NCBI RefSeq assembly: GCF_964204865.1
Contig: NC_135254.1
Coordinates: 10,483,001 to 10,547,000, forward strand
Direction: 5' to 3'
DNA from: Styela clava
Lineage: Eukaryota; Chordata; Ascidiacea; Stolidobranchia; Styelidae
Length of the DNA stretch: 64,000 nucleotides
Both the position numbers and the translations under genes were made by a program. Under the pieces are notes generated by a model. That model did not search any database. It saw only the letters and a program-made list of their open reading frames with translations, and was not told the origin of the DNA. Below, one piece after another: positions 11,750 to 25,200 of this stretch. How positions within the stretch are numbered: the stretch's first letter is position 1; each line of letters opens with the position of its first letter.

Positions 11750-13845
11750 CTTGGGAAATATTTTTTTAGTAGAATTGGATTGGAATATTTGACCTCGTCT
11801 TTCACCCCGAACAAGGCCATGTAAAACCATCCACTGGTATCTGAAGATGTGTAACGTGTTTTCTTTTGGAAGAACCGCAACCTTTCAGTGCTGCATTGAC
11901 TTTGGCAAAATTAATTTATCCTTGTGAAGATAGAAGGTATGCGAAACCGATATGTGCACCTGTTATGCCAACATAGTTGAGTCAAACGTTTTGAATACTA
12001 GTACATCACACACATTTTCCTGCGTGCTTCGGTTGTACGTAGTAACGCGCACATTTTTGCGCACATGCATCAAATTCCACTTGATTATTGAGCTATAGGT
12101 TTTTGACGAGCTTGTGTTTATGATTTCATTCCATAGAATTTGTATGCTGTTCTAAAGAATACTAGTTTCAGCTATTTCATTCAATTCCAACCGCGTGTGG
12201 AAAGTAAGTTTTGTAATATTGCGTGTTGGTTTACAACATCCTTGAATCGGTGATGCCAGTAAATCTTTAATACAAAAAGATCAGTAACATCTGCAATACA
12301 AACAGCAGTACCCACTCAAATGACAGCTGGGGAATGGATCTGCTCCATCACGAGCCTCCTACAGTCTTACCAGTTTACATGAGTGCCAATTGCTATCTAG
12401 GCTCAGCCAGAGACAAAAAGTTTCGGACTGCAGTTGGCGTGACGAAATGTTTTCAAATATATATTCTAAAATAAGATTATTTGATTGCATACTACTAAAA
12501 GTTCCGCCTTACATGTCTTTTCCCATTGCACTATTCCTTTACTGATATTCGATAATATGACGCTCATCTGACATAGTTCTTAAAGTGTGTAGATGGGTAT
12601 AATCTTTTCCACGCTGTTCAGATGGGAATGCGCGAATATATAAATAAGAATTGCTAATATTGGTTTGCAATGCAATGAAATCCCATCTTGGCATTTCTGC
12701 CTCTCGCAATTGCTCTCGCTTATACTTATCGGGGAAGTTCTGTGGCGTGGTTATCAAATGAAAAAAAAAACATGGGAGTATTTTTTTCTACTTCTCTACT
12801 ACTATCAAACCTTGACATTTTGTGAAAACTTTTTTCCATGCAACCTTTTTTTAAAACATCCCCAACAACCACAAATAATTCTGTTATTAAACTTCCGAAA
12901 CAAACACATAAAATCATCAACAGTTGCATATCACCAAGTAGATATTGCTGAATTTATCTTTATTTTACCATTTTTCATGTAATTCTTTTTGGTAAACCTG
13001 TTATCTATCGTAAATACAGCACATTTGACAATGTTGTAGTGTGACTTTTTTGGCCTCATATTTTTGATATTTGTAGTTAGAGTTCTTGGGGCTCTGTCAA
13101 GCAAAGTTACATACAAAATATTGGTTGTAAATTGCAAAACACGATCATGTTGTTGGAATAACTTGGCATTTTACAACCCGTATATCATTCATTGTTGCGA
13201 ATATTAATAAAATCATAAAATTTAAAAATCCGTTTTCGTGAAACTTTTGTTGTAGCCGAATTCCAGAGACAGCATGACAACAGGCAAGAGAAGGACGGTC
13301 GCCTCTTTTAGTTTATGACAGGGTTTCCTAAAAGGGGACCCCGTCCTCCTTGGAGGACGCTGATCGGTATCTGGGAGCACGAACAAACAGATGGAAATGT
13401 GAATATATATTAACAATGTATTTTTATAGAAGAAAAGAAGCAAAAGTGTTGAGAGTCTTTGGTAGTTTGAAAAGCATTGGCATGGAACATAAGAATGAAC
13501 TACATTCTTTCCCAGGGATATACTATAAAATGTAGCAATTTTCTCATTCTTGTTCTCGTGATATCATTATCTTTCACTGCGTCGTCGTGATCATCCCGCT
13601 GCATAACAATTCTCGCTAACAAATAATTGACTGTTCTCCACCGGGTATATATCCACTTGAACCACTGGCGACTGCATTAGCAGGCTTGTATTGTTAATTG
13701 CGACAAAAACGGGTATTTTGAAATAGTACTCTTTATTTTACGCGTATGTTTCGACAGTATTTCCATATACTGTATATGGGTCGCGACCCAAAGCTGGGCT
13801 CAACAAATACCTAGAAGTTATTTATTTTATTTCCTAGTAAATTTG

Positions 13846-13945
13846 GGGCTTGCGTAGTTTGTGCACCAAGATTGCGCACAACCTGAACATAGTATTGTAA
13901 CAGAGTATGGTTCAGGTTGTGCGTCATTATGATGCACAGGTTTGA
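13846..13945 (+). repeat. Foldback MITE copy, diverged
   Basis: The arms gcaccaagattgcgcacaac and ggttcaggttgtgcgtcatt match the foldback family at 14227 and 22974 with several substitutions. This is an older copy. Confidence 0.55.
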
Positions 13946-14226
13946 CGAAAAGCACTAATACAAATATCGAGCCGTAAAAAAAATTGCTCAAGGCTGCAAA
14001 CTCCACACCCATGTAGAAATGATGTGCAATGACCCCAAGATGAATAATCACAAATAAAAAAAAACTTTATGTCTGAAATCAAACTTGGGCCAAAAAGGTC
14101 CCCTTATCTGCCGGACTTATAGTGCTTTGGACACTATTTCATAAATGCCAATACTTCAGAAGTTACTCATATATTGTTCCATGGCGGGGCATCAGATCAG
14201 ATCAGTCTGGTTGATATTTGGATTTG

Positions 14227-14323
14227 AGCGCTCCGGAAGTATTTATACCAAGATGACGCACAACCTGAACACATACTATGTTTAGACTGTGCGCCATCTT
14301 GGTACGAATACTTCGGGAGCATC
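14227..14323 (+). mobile_element. Foldback MITE, 97 bp, with 8 bp target-site duplication
   Basis: The unit agcgctccggaagtattt through cttcgggagcatc is almost entirely an imperfect palindrome (arms read ataccaagatgacgcacaac and its complement). It is flanked by tggatttg at 14219-14226 and 14324-14331. The 8 bp duplication suggests hAT-type mobilisation. Confidence 0.75.
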
Positions 14324-15321
14324 TGGATTTGTTGATTTTGAATGATCAAAAATCGGATCTCAATTTAGGTCGCAGAGGATATGTTACCGGTATGTTGCTG
14401 ATCATTTGACTGTTGTGTCAACATATTTTAGCATTGTTCTCTTGCTTGTAGGCGTGATCCCAAACCACTGAAACCGGAAATAATTTCTACACCACACCAA
14501 AACAGAGTATCTAATCTCTGAGAATCGTTCGTGTGAAAAGGTTCTTCATCGTTTCAATATAACTACAATGTAGGCGGATGTAAAAAAAAACAGCTTTATT
14601 AGGTCATTTATAATAATGAGTATGTCTCCATCTACAATATCTGTAACACGACCTGTAATATCTTCTTCAAAACGTACAGTCTGTATGAACTTGACTACTC
14701 CTAATTCATAAAAAAGTCGTTGTTTCAATTTCAGGCTGATGAAAAAGCGGAAATGATTATTGAATATTCTATTTCTAAGAACTGGAAACATAATTATTCA
14801 AAACAGATACAAAATTAAATGATAAGTAGTGAAATATGATATGAAGACATCGTGACATGTAAATAAAGAAAATACACTTCTATAAGTTTCGCAATATTTA
14901 AAATGCAATAATAAAATTGTAAAAAATGCAATACAAATTTTATATAAATGATCTGGACAAGGAGGTTTGTCTAAACAGGAATGCAGCATATGAATCAATA
15001 ACTTTAAAATATGGATTATATATTATACTATTACACACTATTAACTCAAAATGGAAAACTTGAATTTTTTGATCAATCTCTTGAAACGTTGGTGCAATCG
15101 CTTGCAATATCGCAAGGAATCGCACTTTCTAGAATTTCCGATATGTATACATGCGAGTGAACAGGTATATATATGTTCGGCATCTCTAGTTCTTCATGCA
15201 ACATCGGCGCCCCCATGTATATTCCGTTTCGGCTCTTCTAGAAAACTCGACATTTTGATGGAATACTATACAACCTACCATTTCTAGCAAAAAAGTCCAT
15301 GTAATTAATTGACACCATGTG

Positions 15322-15753
15322 AAATGAGCTGGCGACTGTTTGTTCTATTTTCTCCACTTTATTGTTATTCATATATTGTTAGTATTGTTTCAAATTGTCA
15401 TGTATATATACATTCAAGCCACAGAAGGCAGAATGATGTGAAGCTCTTGTTGACGATTTCATGGTGTCTCACTGCATTCATTGTTCTAGGTAAGTTGATT
15501 CGATGATTATTCACTTTCTTCAGTAGGAAAGGTATGTCATATCGTCAGAGGAAGTTCACTGTTGTTATTAATTAATAAAATGATGTCTACGCAACTTGTA
15601 GAGGGAGAAACGGCAATAATGAATTACTTCATAGCTTTTTCGATCAATGCGGAATTTACCTTCCGTATCGTAACTTTTCGTTTGTTATGTACTGTAGCTG
15701 TACAGTCCGATAACAGTGGAGATTCAGGCGAAAAAAACGTATCGTATAAATAG
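15322..15753 (+). CDS. Candidate small secreted peptide gene (two exons)
   Basis: Exon 1 (15322-15489) ends in phase 1 at a strong gtaagt donor; its last residues VKLLLTISWCLTAFIVLG look like a signal peptide. Exon 2 (15698-15753), after a pyrimidine-rich stretch ending gtag, joins in frame as AVQSDNSGDSGEKNVSYK and a stop. The same phase-1 signal-exon layout is used by the lectin and vWA genes. The upstream part of exon 1 is another hydrophobic stretch, so the real start is unclear. No homologue is recognised, and this may be coincidence. It ends about 30 bp from the 3' end of the convergent gene at 15815. Confidence 0.25.
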
Positions 15754-15784
15754 ACGAACCTTCAAACAGACTGGCGTGAAAAAT

Positions 15785-15790
15785 TTTATT
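15785..15790 (-). promoter_or_regulatory. Polyadenylation signal of the two-TM protein gene
   Basis: TTTATT on the plus strand reads AATAAA on the minus strand, 25 nt after the stop codon at 15815-15817. Confidence 0.55.
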
Positions 15791-15814
15791 CATAACATAT
15801 TCGGTAAAATATTA

Positions 15815-17285
15815 TCATTTTTTGTCGACGGCACTTTCGTATGAAGGAGGAGAAAATGCAGGCTGTGCTGGATAAGGAGTTGAATACTGAGTTTGTGACG
15901 GATCTGTTCCTGGCATGATGGGATAAGGAGGAGGTGCGCCACCGGAAGCGTTGTTCGTATAAGCTTGGGTTGGATACGGCGCAGTCGTTTGCAAAGTAGG
16001 TCCCATGCCATATTGTGTTGGCTGTCCTCCCCAGTATCCTGTTTGTGGCGAAGTGGGGTTCGTCGTGCCTTGCTGAAATACGACTGGAGGGTGGTTGATA
16101 TGAGCCATACCTGCCGGCGGAGGGGCGATTGGTACAGAAAAATTTTGAGCTGGGGGATTTTTTGCTAATACGTGCCTTCTGTATGCCATAATAAAGCACA
16201 TTATAGACCATACGAGGATTACAGCTCCCGGTCCAATAATTGAAAAACTGAAAAAAATACTTCCAGCCACGATTAGTCCGATTCCGACGAAAAAAACTGT
16301 TATACCCATCACAAGGAAACAGATCGACTGCTGACGAAGTTTTTCCTGAGTCCTGAAATTAACAAAATAAATTGCAGATTATACATCATAGCCTCCCACT
16401 TGGGGTCTATAAGATATGTCTATATGATTTGCATTTGTAGTTAAAGTTTAGGGACTGATTCTAACGAGTGAATTAAATCTCGAACAGGCCAGTTTAGCCA
16501 ACGCTGTTTCGGCTTATCCAAACACTGGCAAAGGAAACAAAGCGCTCTGTACGGTCTCGGTTGGTTTATTCATAAATGGCTGTACGATATATGTTAGACT
16601 GTGAACGATTTTCTTTCTAAACAATGTTTTGTAAAGAATCGTGTATACTTACGAGGTTCGAGTCTCTATTCAAACAGTATTTACTATCGTAAATGCCACA
16701 ATAGTTTATCAATGTACATATAGAACACGTAGACTAAGATGTAAAGGATGTTATGGGAGTGCCGTCGCCCATGCTCACAATGCAAATTAGAAACAAATTA
16801 ATATTATAAAAACTCTATAGATTCATTTCCATGTTTATATCATGGTTCTTCAAGTTTATTTACGTTCAATTTAATAACGTTTAACCGGATTTAATCCTCA
16901 GAATGCAAACTCTATCGACCCACCTGTATTATTTTACTAAAACTGGAAATACAAAGCAAAAAATCAAACAAAAAAACATATAATTAAATAAAGTCGATTG
17001 GCATCATTCTTAGAATAAATTATTTCAAACTCAATATGGGAACGCCCCAAATATGTCAGCCACATTTACAAAGTTATGTAATAATAATATAACCTTGTAT
17101 ACGTGATCCATATTTTATCATTCAATGTAACATTGTCACTATGTGTTTAAAAGTAATGTTCAAATTTAACACAGATTTCAAAATAAATCTGGAGATAAAA
17201 GTTGATATGATATAAGATCAGAAAGAAATTCCACTTACGGTACGCCTGGAAGCATTCTTGGTTGAACGACAGTTGTCGACTGCAT
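15815..17285 (-). CDS. Two-TM membrane protein with proline-rich PPxY tail
   Basis: Two exons, 17239-17285 and 15815-16352, join in phase 2 to 194 residues. The short N-terminus (MQSTTVVQPRMLPGVPTQEK) is followed by two adjacent hydrophobic helices (about residues 24-48 and 52-70, the second containing PGAVILVWSIMCFIM), then YRRH and a roughly 120-residue cytoplasmic tail rich in Pro, Gln, Tyr and Gly. The tail has PPPYP near the middle and PPSYES near the C-terminus, both PPxY WW-domain ligands of the kind bound by Nedd4-family ligases. A two-helix hairpin with both ends cytosolic is the simplest topology. I do not recognise the family. The start is the first ATG, and tctag sits 11 nt upstream, which could serve as a trans-splice acceptor. 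AATAAA lies just past the stop. Confidence 0.75.
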
Positions 17286-17289
17286 GGTT

Positions 17290-20200
17290 ATGTTTTCTAG
17301 ACACTTACACAAATATGTTGCGCTTATATATATTATATCTGAATAGAACAATATAGGAATCTATTAGCATCTATCTCCACTCAAATACAAACTGCTCACA
17401 TGCCGGAAACGTAGTCAAGCAGAAATTAAACCAAAAAGAAAGAATATGAGCGAGGAGGTCATTTATAAACTCAGTATTTCTTTGATAGTTTTGGGCGGGC
17501 TCACTTTTGTAGGTAAAACACCATTCCGACGACAAATAACAGAACAAAAGTGACTAAAATGATTCTATTGATTCAAATAACTTGATCGATTATTTATCTT
17601 AAATTTTTATATATTTTTGGAAAAATGAACTTGGTTCTCATAGGATTCAAAAAAAAGATAAAGATAAAAGAGTAATACCCTTCCAGTAACCTCCTCCGTC
17701 TTTGGATACGGAACACTTAATATCGATTGATTTAGGAGTTACGGAGAAAAGCGATCATTTCACGACGACAATAAGCAACCCATAAAAAATTCAACAGAAC
17801 GATAAATATTTACACTTCGTTTCTTATAAACTGAAATTACAATCAGACACAAACAGCGCATTCACGATTTACGATTATGATTTAGTCTCCGCTTATGAAC
17901 ATTGGAATTCAAATATTTTCAGCATTTAATGGCGTTCTACTTGCGCACACAACATAATGTTTCAATAAGTCAGTACTTTCACTATATTGCACAATGGTCG
18001 GGTGACGAAATGTTGTAAATGTCTTGCTTTAAAGACTTTCCATTCGATTTGCCTTCAAACGTCACAATCGAAATATGGTGGTAACGATAACAACTATACT
18101 TTACGTATAACTTCAATGGCAAACTCCATTAAAAGTCGGAACCATATTTTTAAACGTATAGGAGCCAGAATTCGATCGAAACTGGAAAAGAATAAGACAA
18201 TACAAAGGTTTTCACATCCAAATTTTGTGGCCGTGGAATCAATTACGTTATCAACTTGGATTCGAATGTCGAATTTTTGTTATCTGGAAGTCAGCTCAAT
18301 AAAAATTCCCTAAACTTTACCGACTTGGTTCTTCTATATTAGCTTCGTTATTTTGATTTATAATGTACGGGCGAATATAGCATGGATCTATCATAAAATT
18401 ACATTCCGATAAAATACAAAAATAGAAACAAAAACTGACGGTAATAATGAAGTTTAATATGTTTGGTGGCATATTAAGCAGCAGAAGTGTCAAATTAAGT
18501 AAGAAGTATTTTCAGCGTTCTATTGGAAGAAGATTAAAAAAGCACCTTAATCCCAAGGAATGAATACCTTTGTATTAATACCTAAGAACAGCCTAACCAG
18601 ATACAGGAAGTGAATAAAAAGGTTGCGTGATATAATGATAATCATATACGTATGCATGCGCAATATATTTAATGACTCGTTGTTACAGTAATTACAAATC
18701 ATCAGTCATTTTAAATAACAATTCTGTTAATATTGTAACGAACTGTGACAAATTGAACGGATCACTTTCGCGTTATAAAGGGACTACACAACACAGACTA
18801 ATCAGGAAATGTGAATGGAAAATAATAAGAGCTCTCTTATTACATGCGAATGTTTTTGTTTTTAAACTCGATTAATAATTCGTCACGTGATGAGACTAAC
18901 GAATCCCAGTCGCATTTTGTGATGTCCCACTTCAGTGTTGCGAACAAATTCTACTCAAGCTGCGGTATTTACTATCAAAATGGCGCGGTTTTGTTCGGTA
19001 TAACGCAATTAACGTAACCATTGTACGGCGGTAGGGATAAAAGAAATCCTCTCAAACAAATTTTATCTCCCCGGAGAAACGAACCTGCAAGCCTCGTGCA
19101 GTCAGCCATTTACCCACGCAACAGCAAATCGCCTTATACAATAAAACGATGAATAATTAAAAAGATTAACAGCACTCGAAACCGCGCCAGTGATATATGT
19201 CTTAGGTTTAGGATACGGTTTGAATTTCAAATTCATTGCGTATTTAGGAATATATATTAATTAAAAGAAGTGATGTTAATCAATGAAATAGTAAAAGTCA
19301 TTCCGCGTGACAAAATGATCTGAAGAGAAAGGTTGCCAAGTAAAAAGTAATTTTTATCCTAATTTCAAATATTGAGATACATATATAAATACTCAAATAC
19401 TCGGTCAAACTCAGATCACTCAGGAGTTTCATCTCGAAACACACAAACCCAACGTCAGCAGCGATAACCATGATACATTAGCAACTTAGCTGTTATATAT
19501 ATCGAGAAAGATTAACTGATAATCACGCAGTTTATTAAATCAGAACAAATACCAATACCAAAACTGTGTAAAATATCGCCCATAAAACTATCTGACTTCT
19601 AAGCACGCTGAACAAAACTCACAACGAGCTCGTCCTAATTCTCCTGATATTGTCGAGTGGAACTATGTACACAAATGAATGAAACCAATATTGATTACAA
19701 TTCAATAGCTAGACTAAAAGCTTCGTCATTCCTACGTCATTCACGTGATTTGTGATCAGAAAACAACTGATCCTTTACCAAAAACGAATGGGTGAGGGGG
19801 AATTTCCAATCACTCTAGGCTGATTTTAAAACTTTGATTCTATTCTTCACACCACCGCCTAAAGCTGTAAAATATTTTCCGTGAATTTTTGCGCGAGCTT
19901 ACCGTAGGAACAACGTAAAACTATACAAACGGTAGGTAACGCATCAATGATTCACGATGCCCGATAGCCCGATAGCCCGATAGCATAAAATATTTCGAGC
20001 ATGCGCAGAGCTTAAGATCAACTTTATATTTCTGGCGGCATTTCATTAAGTTGACGTATTAACCATGGCGTCTTGAATGAGTAATTTTCGTAACTTCGTC
20101 GGATTAAGAACGATAAAACGTGATATAAATCGATATACGTATTTCCATCCATTTTGTATTTGTATTTTCCAAGTGCAAAACTCAACTTAAAAAATTATAT

Positions 20201-20620
20201 CATATATATATATATATCAAGAAGGAGCACATACATAAGATAAGTTTACGAATTTGGGAGCTACACTTCCATTTTCAGTAATGAAAATAAACCCTGAAAC
20301 CAACCCAAAAAGTATGTATTCTACTATGATGCTGTGGTATCATGTTTCCATATTTATGCTGTTTCAACAATATATAATAATTTTTTTTATATTCTTTGTA
20401 AAATTTCCCGAATACTATAAACTCATCTCCAACTTCAATTTTGTAATGTGGCCGTGCTGTGAACATTCATCTTGCTAAAAAAATGTTTCAGCACAGTAAA
20501 ACAACTACATTTCAAAAAAGCCTCAATACTCAAGATATTACTTGTCATGAGTTCAAAAATACATAGTACAAGGCCTATGCAGGAATTAATACTTGCTTCT
20601 GATTACGTCTCGGTAAAAAA
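17290..20620. other. Intergenic region without recognised genes
   Basis: Frames here are short; the longest (plus strand, about 17987-18313) has no ATG near its start and no motif I recognise. A small tandem repeat, three copies of gcccgata, lies at about 19969-19990, and TA-rich runs lie near 20199-20215. Nothing else is supportable. Confidence 0.5.
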
Positions 20621-22223
20621 TATTTTAACCAAAGAGCATCAACCCTGAATTAGTGGATTCTAAAATATTTGACACAATCAACGTAACAAACTATATAAAA
20701 TATAGCGAAACTAGTTTTGGGGATATAATTTCAGTAATTTGTAATTTTCTATTAGAGAAAAGTTTGGAAATGAGAAACATATTCTAAATTTCAGTGATTT
20801 GGTTTTATGAACAAGTGTTTACTAGAGATCAACATTTCTGCGTTTTTATATTTGTAAAAATGGTGGAGAAAATTTCATTTTCCAAAGTAAATATCATAGA
20901 AGTAGATGGATTCCTCAGTTCATCGGATCTCCTCCAAAGGCATGTGCTTAGCTATTAGGCAAATTGTAAGAATGATTTTAGATTCAGTTATATATTCGAA
21001 GTGTGAGCTCCCAAATAATGTGAAGAATATTGGAAACTTGTTTTCGTTAATGTCAAATGTCATTGCCTCGATTGACTGTTCCTTTCGAGGAAAATAGGCT
21101 TTTTCCCCCAGTTCTAAGTGTCTAGCAAATTTGTGGGGATATTAAAAGTATAAACAACAAAGTCATTATGTTTAAATTACGTGGAATTTATATGCATTTG
21201 AACGTCTGGGATTCGCTATTCGAGGTTCTCGACAGTCACATAGAATCACATTTATACAATCAATCGTTCGTTAGTGACATACAATCGATAGAAATTTTCA
21301 AAATGCTCAAATAGCGTGCATGCAAGTGATTGAGAGTTGTGATTTATATTATCAAATATTTATTTATTCTAGGTGAAACGTGTTTATTGAATATTGATTT
21401 CAACATCATATTGATTCATATAACAATCGTAATCATATTATAAAACGTTATGGATATACCTGTTCAGTACCATAGACTCTTTGATCATTTTCTGAAAGTT
21501 TTAGACTGATTCAGGTAAAGCAAGGTGATATAGTTATAAGGAAATGGCATTTACTTGACTACGGTATTATATTATGAGCGAAAGGATAATTATTGCTTAT
21601 TGGATCACAAAGCATGTTTGTTTAAGTGTCGTTTGCAGTGACAAAATGTTGAGTATAAACACTGAAAATAAGGCAACATCCATTTTAATACTACTCGCTC
21701 TTCTAAGCGACCATTTGCAGACTTTCAGATAAAGCAAATGAATGAAGCCTCTTGTGAAGCAAATTAATGTCCCCAAGGCATCAAAAAGTAGCCAATACAT
21801 TGCGATTTTCTCATAAATATTTTCGAGTTTTACGAAGTGATTGGTAATGCAGGACATCATTCACAATTCTTAGTAGCCGCTAGGCAGAATGACGGCAATA
21901 TCAGCACAATATTCTAATTTAAAAATTATAAAAAAGTTAGATGTTTTGATGAACAATGGGCAAAGGTTTTTAGTATAATTTTAGTTGCTTATATAACTGA
22001 GGCAGCATTAAGGATAATAGATAAATATCAGTTGGTAACAAAGTTGGAATTTTGATAAAACAAAATACATCGACTTAACATGATGACAAACAGTTGTAAG
22101 TAAACATAATATTGACATCTAATTGATTTTTTGAGCAAAATTCAATTACCACATGGAAAGTATTTTTGAACTTATGCAATGTGTTTTAAATTCTAATTTG
22201 ATTAGAGCACTTTAGTTTATAAA

Positions 22224-25200
22224 ATGCCATTCTCAAACGAAGGAGATCGAGTAGGACATGATGAAATAAAAACAAGTAGAATGGGAATGTCTGAAGATGA
22301 TTTTCGAAATGCAGCTAACGAAATGTCTGAATATATCATCAGTTATTACAAAAGTCTGAATGGGAGACAAGCCATACCATCAGTTACTCCTGGTAAATAT
22401 TTCTTAAATGTAAAAGCGTGATATGGAATACATATGTGGGGTTCTACGGTTCAAGGTTCACAGGAAAATAGTTTTAATGGTTCGGATACTTAAATATATA
22501 ATGAAAATGCTTATTGATTAGTTCGAAACATAGAAGACTTTCATAATCATATGTCAAAGGTCCTCTTTGAGTAATGAGTAGCATACTCAGTACGTAGAAA
22601 AAAGCTCGATTTCTCAGTTATTTAACAGAATACATCAAACAAATTTCACAACATTTTTACAGGATTTTTAACCGATCTGCTACCCAAAGATCCACCAAAC
22701 CGGCCCGAAAACTGGGAGAAAATATTCGTTGATCTTGAAAAAGTTGTTATGAAGGGAATGACTCACTGGCAATCTTCAAACTTTTTTGCGTACTTTCCTA
22801 CCGGAACTAGTTATCCCTCGATTCTTGCAGATATGCTCTCGAATGCTGTATCAAGCGTTGACTTAAGCTGGGTATAAACCTTCAATAACAAGTTAATTTA
22901 GCAACAATATGAACTAAATTTCTATAAAATATTCTGTGTTTTACTATTTCGTTTTAACTCAGGAACAAAAATGGGCGCTCCTGAAGTATTCGTACCAAGA
23001 TGACGCACAACCTGAACACTGACCTGGTTAACATACTATGTTCAGGTTGTGCGCCATCTTGGTACAGATGCTTCGGAAGCACCCAAAAATGTACCTTTAC
23101 CTTTAAAACGAAGAGTTATATATTATACTGAAGTGAATCAGTATTCGCAAATCCTTTTTCCATTTGTTTGAAAAAAAATTTGATATGCTTCCAGGCATCG
23201 TCTCCCATAAGTACGGAAATGGAGGCTACAGTCCTGGGTTGGTTAGGGCAAGCAATCGGATTACCAGATTGTTTTATACATTCAAAAGTCGGACCTGGAT
23301 ACGGAGTGATTCAAGGTCGGTAAAATGTTTTAAATATTTCAAGGAGTCCTACGAACTGAGATGATTGAAAATATTTCTCAATGATAATTTTTATTATTCT
23401 ATATCCAGGTTCTGCAAGCGAGGCAACACTTATGACGTTGCTAGCAGCAAGATCTAAAACGCTGTCGCTATTGAGTAACAAATATCCAGAAAAATCGCAA
23501 TACGAATTATTGTCAAAGTTGGTTGCTTACTCCTCCAAATATAGTCATTCATCGGTAGAAAGGGCATGTACGATTTTGTGATTTTAAATAATTTACTGAA
23601 AATCGTAATTCACTGACTCATGAGAGCTTGTATGTCAAGATACTCAACATAAACGATTACTATTGCATTCAAAATTACTGTAAAATCTATTCTGCGTCAT
23701 TTACATTAGTTTTATACTTGCTAGTTAAATGAAACAAATTAAGTACATTTTTTAAATATCCTTTTTTTTCTGGATTAAAATGCCTTTCGCACTAAAGCTA
23801 GAATCTTATTAGGCCGATTTCTTATATTCTCAAATAAGCCAACGATTCCTTAATGTGCATATGAAGAAGGATAGTCCAGGTTTTCACATAAAAATTTTAG
23901 AAGCGATTTATTTATACAAAACTAATATTTATAAATGTAACATTTGAACAAATAACAATTATTGAATAGAATAATAAATATTCACTATATTTTGCACACA
24001 ACCATCAAACGATCATGGTTAGTCGAAAGAATATATATGAGAAAGATATGTAATACATTAATGTTACGCCGCAGATAGAAATAAGGCGAATTCGAGTGAT
24101 ATGACTGATTGTGCAACTTACAACAACGTTTATCTCGAATATCTCGCGAGGCAAATCATATCTGGATTATAGTGCCAAATTGGTTACGAATTGACTATTT
24201 TCAGGTCTAATGGGAATGGTACAATTGCACAAATTGCCTGTGGATGAAAATATATCAGTGACTAAGAAAATTTTGGAAGAAGCAATAAAAATAGATATGG
24301 AGAATGGAAAAATTCCTTTTTACGTGAGATTTGTTCCAACATCCGGCAACAACAAAAAATTACAAAAATCCCAATTTTACATAACTCTTGTCTATGCAGG
24401 TTTGTGCAACATTGGGAACCACGTCATGCGTTTCATTTGATGACGTAAGTGGGATCGGAGAAGTTTGTGAGTGTTAAACCTGTTGATTCAATTTTTATTT
24501 ATTGTGAATTAGGTCGGGAAGAACTCTAGCGAGTGAGTCTAGCACAGTGTACTCTGGTGGTTAGCACACAGGATGGATTTGTCATAGGCTAAGCAGACTT
24601 AAAGCTCGAAATCTATAGGAACTTCCGACATACAATTTTAAACTATCTGTCATACTTGCTTACATTAAAGTTATATTTTTCTCCTATCGTTTCTGATATC
24701 TTCGTTTCTAACTTACATTGCAGGTCGCAATAATATACTCATGAAGTCAAGTACCAAATCGGCAATTATAACAGCCCGATTTATGATAGTTATGTATGTA
24801 TGTTACAGCAGTTATTATATTAAACTATACATCTCTCATCGAATATGTCCTCTTTTATAGGCGCGGAAAATGATATATGGCTTCATGTGGACGCTGCTTA
24901 TGCCGGATGTAGTTTCGTGTGTCAGGAATTCCGTCATCATATGAAAGGAATAGAGGTCGGTCTCGTGATTTCATTCCTCCTCCAGTTTATTTCCATGTTT
25001 TCATATTTAGGAGCTTCAGTACGTTAGATACGCAGAACGTCGATGTGAAAATAATATGAATGAACATACGTTCAATGACTTAATGTTTATACATTTCCAT
25101 CAACTATTGTGGCGCAACCAGGCTAGTTACTATATAACTTCTGTAACTTTTTCATCTCCCAATATAGATTATACTTTATTCAAAAATTGGATACGACAGC

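Larger units (their letters stand above)
8990..15300. other. Intergenic region with transposon insertions
   Basis: AT-rich sequence with low-complexity TA runs near 9310-9340. Open frames on both strands are short and lack recognisable motifs or codon structure. Three foldback MITEs (about 9965-10068, 13846-13945, 14227-14323) and one 1.44 kb hAT-type element (10306-11749) are the only features I can support. A GC-richer patch at about 13250-13380 with complementary runs (cgtcctcc / ggaggacg) may be another repeat. Confidence 0.5.

Noticed and set aside
12665-12982. 105-codon plus-strand frame rich in Phe/Leu
   Set aside because: Hydrophobic run comes from T-rich DNA; no start context or splice partner.
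16640-16670. gaggttcgagtctc, considered as a tRNA T-arm
   Set aside because: No acceptor, D or anticodon stems fit around it.
17987-18313. 108-codon plus-strand frame
   Set aside because: Begins at TTG, not ATG; basic composition and no recognisable motif; probably chance.
21597-21860. 87-codon minus-strand frame upstream of AADC-A
   Set aside because: The matching region in unit 3 (about 46830-47070) has indels that break it; noncoding flank.
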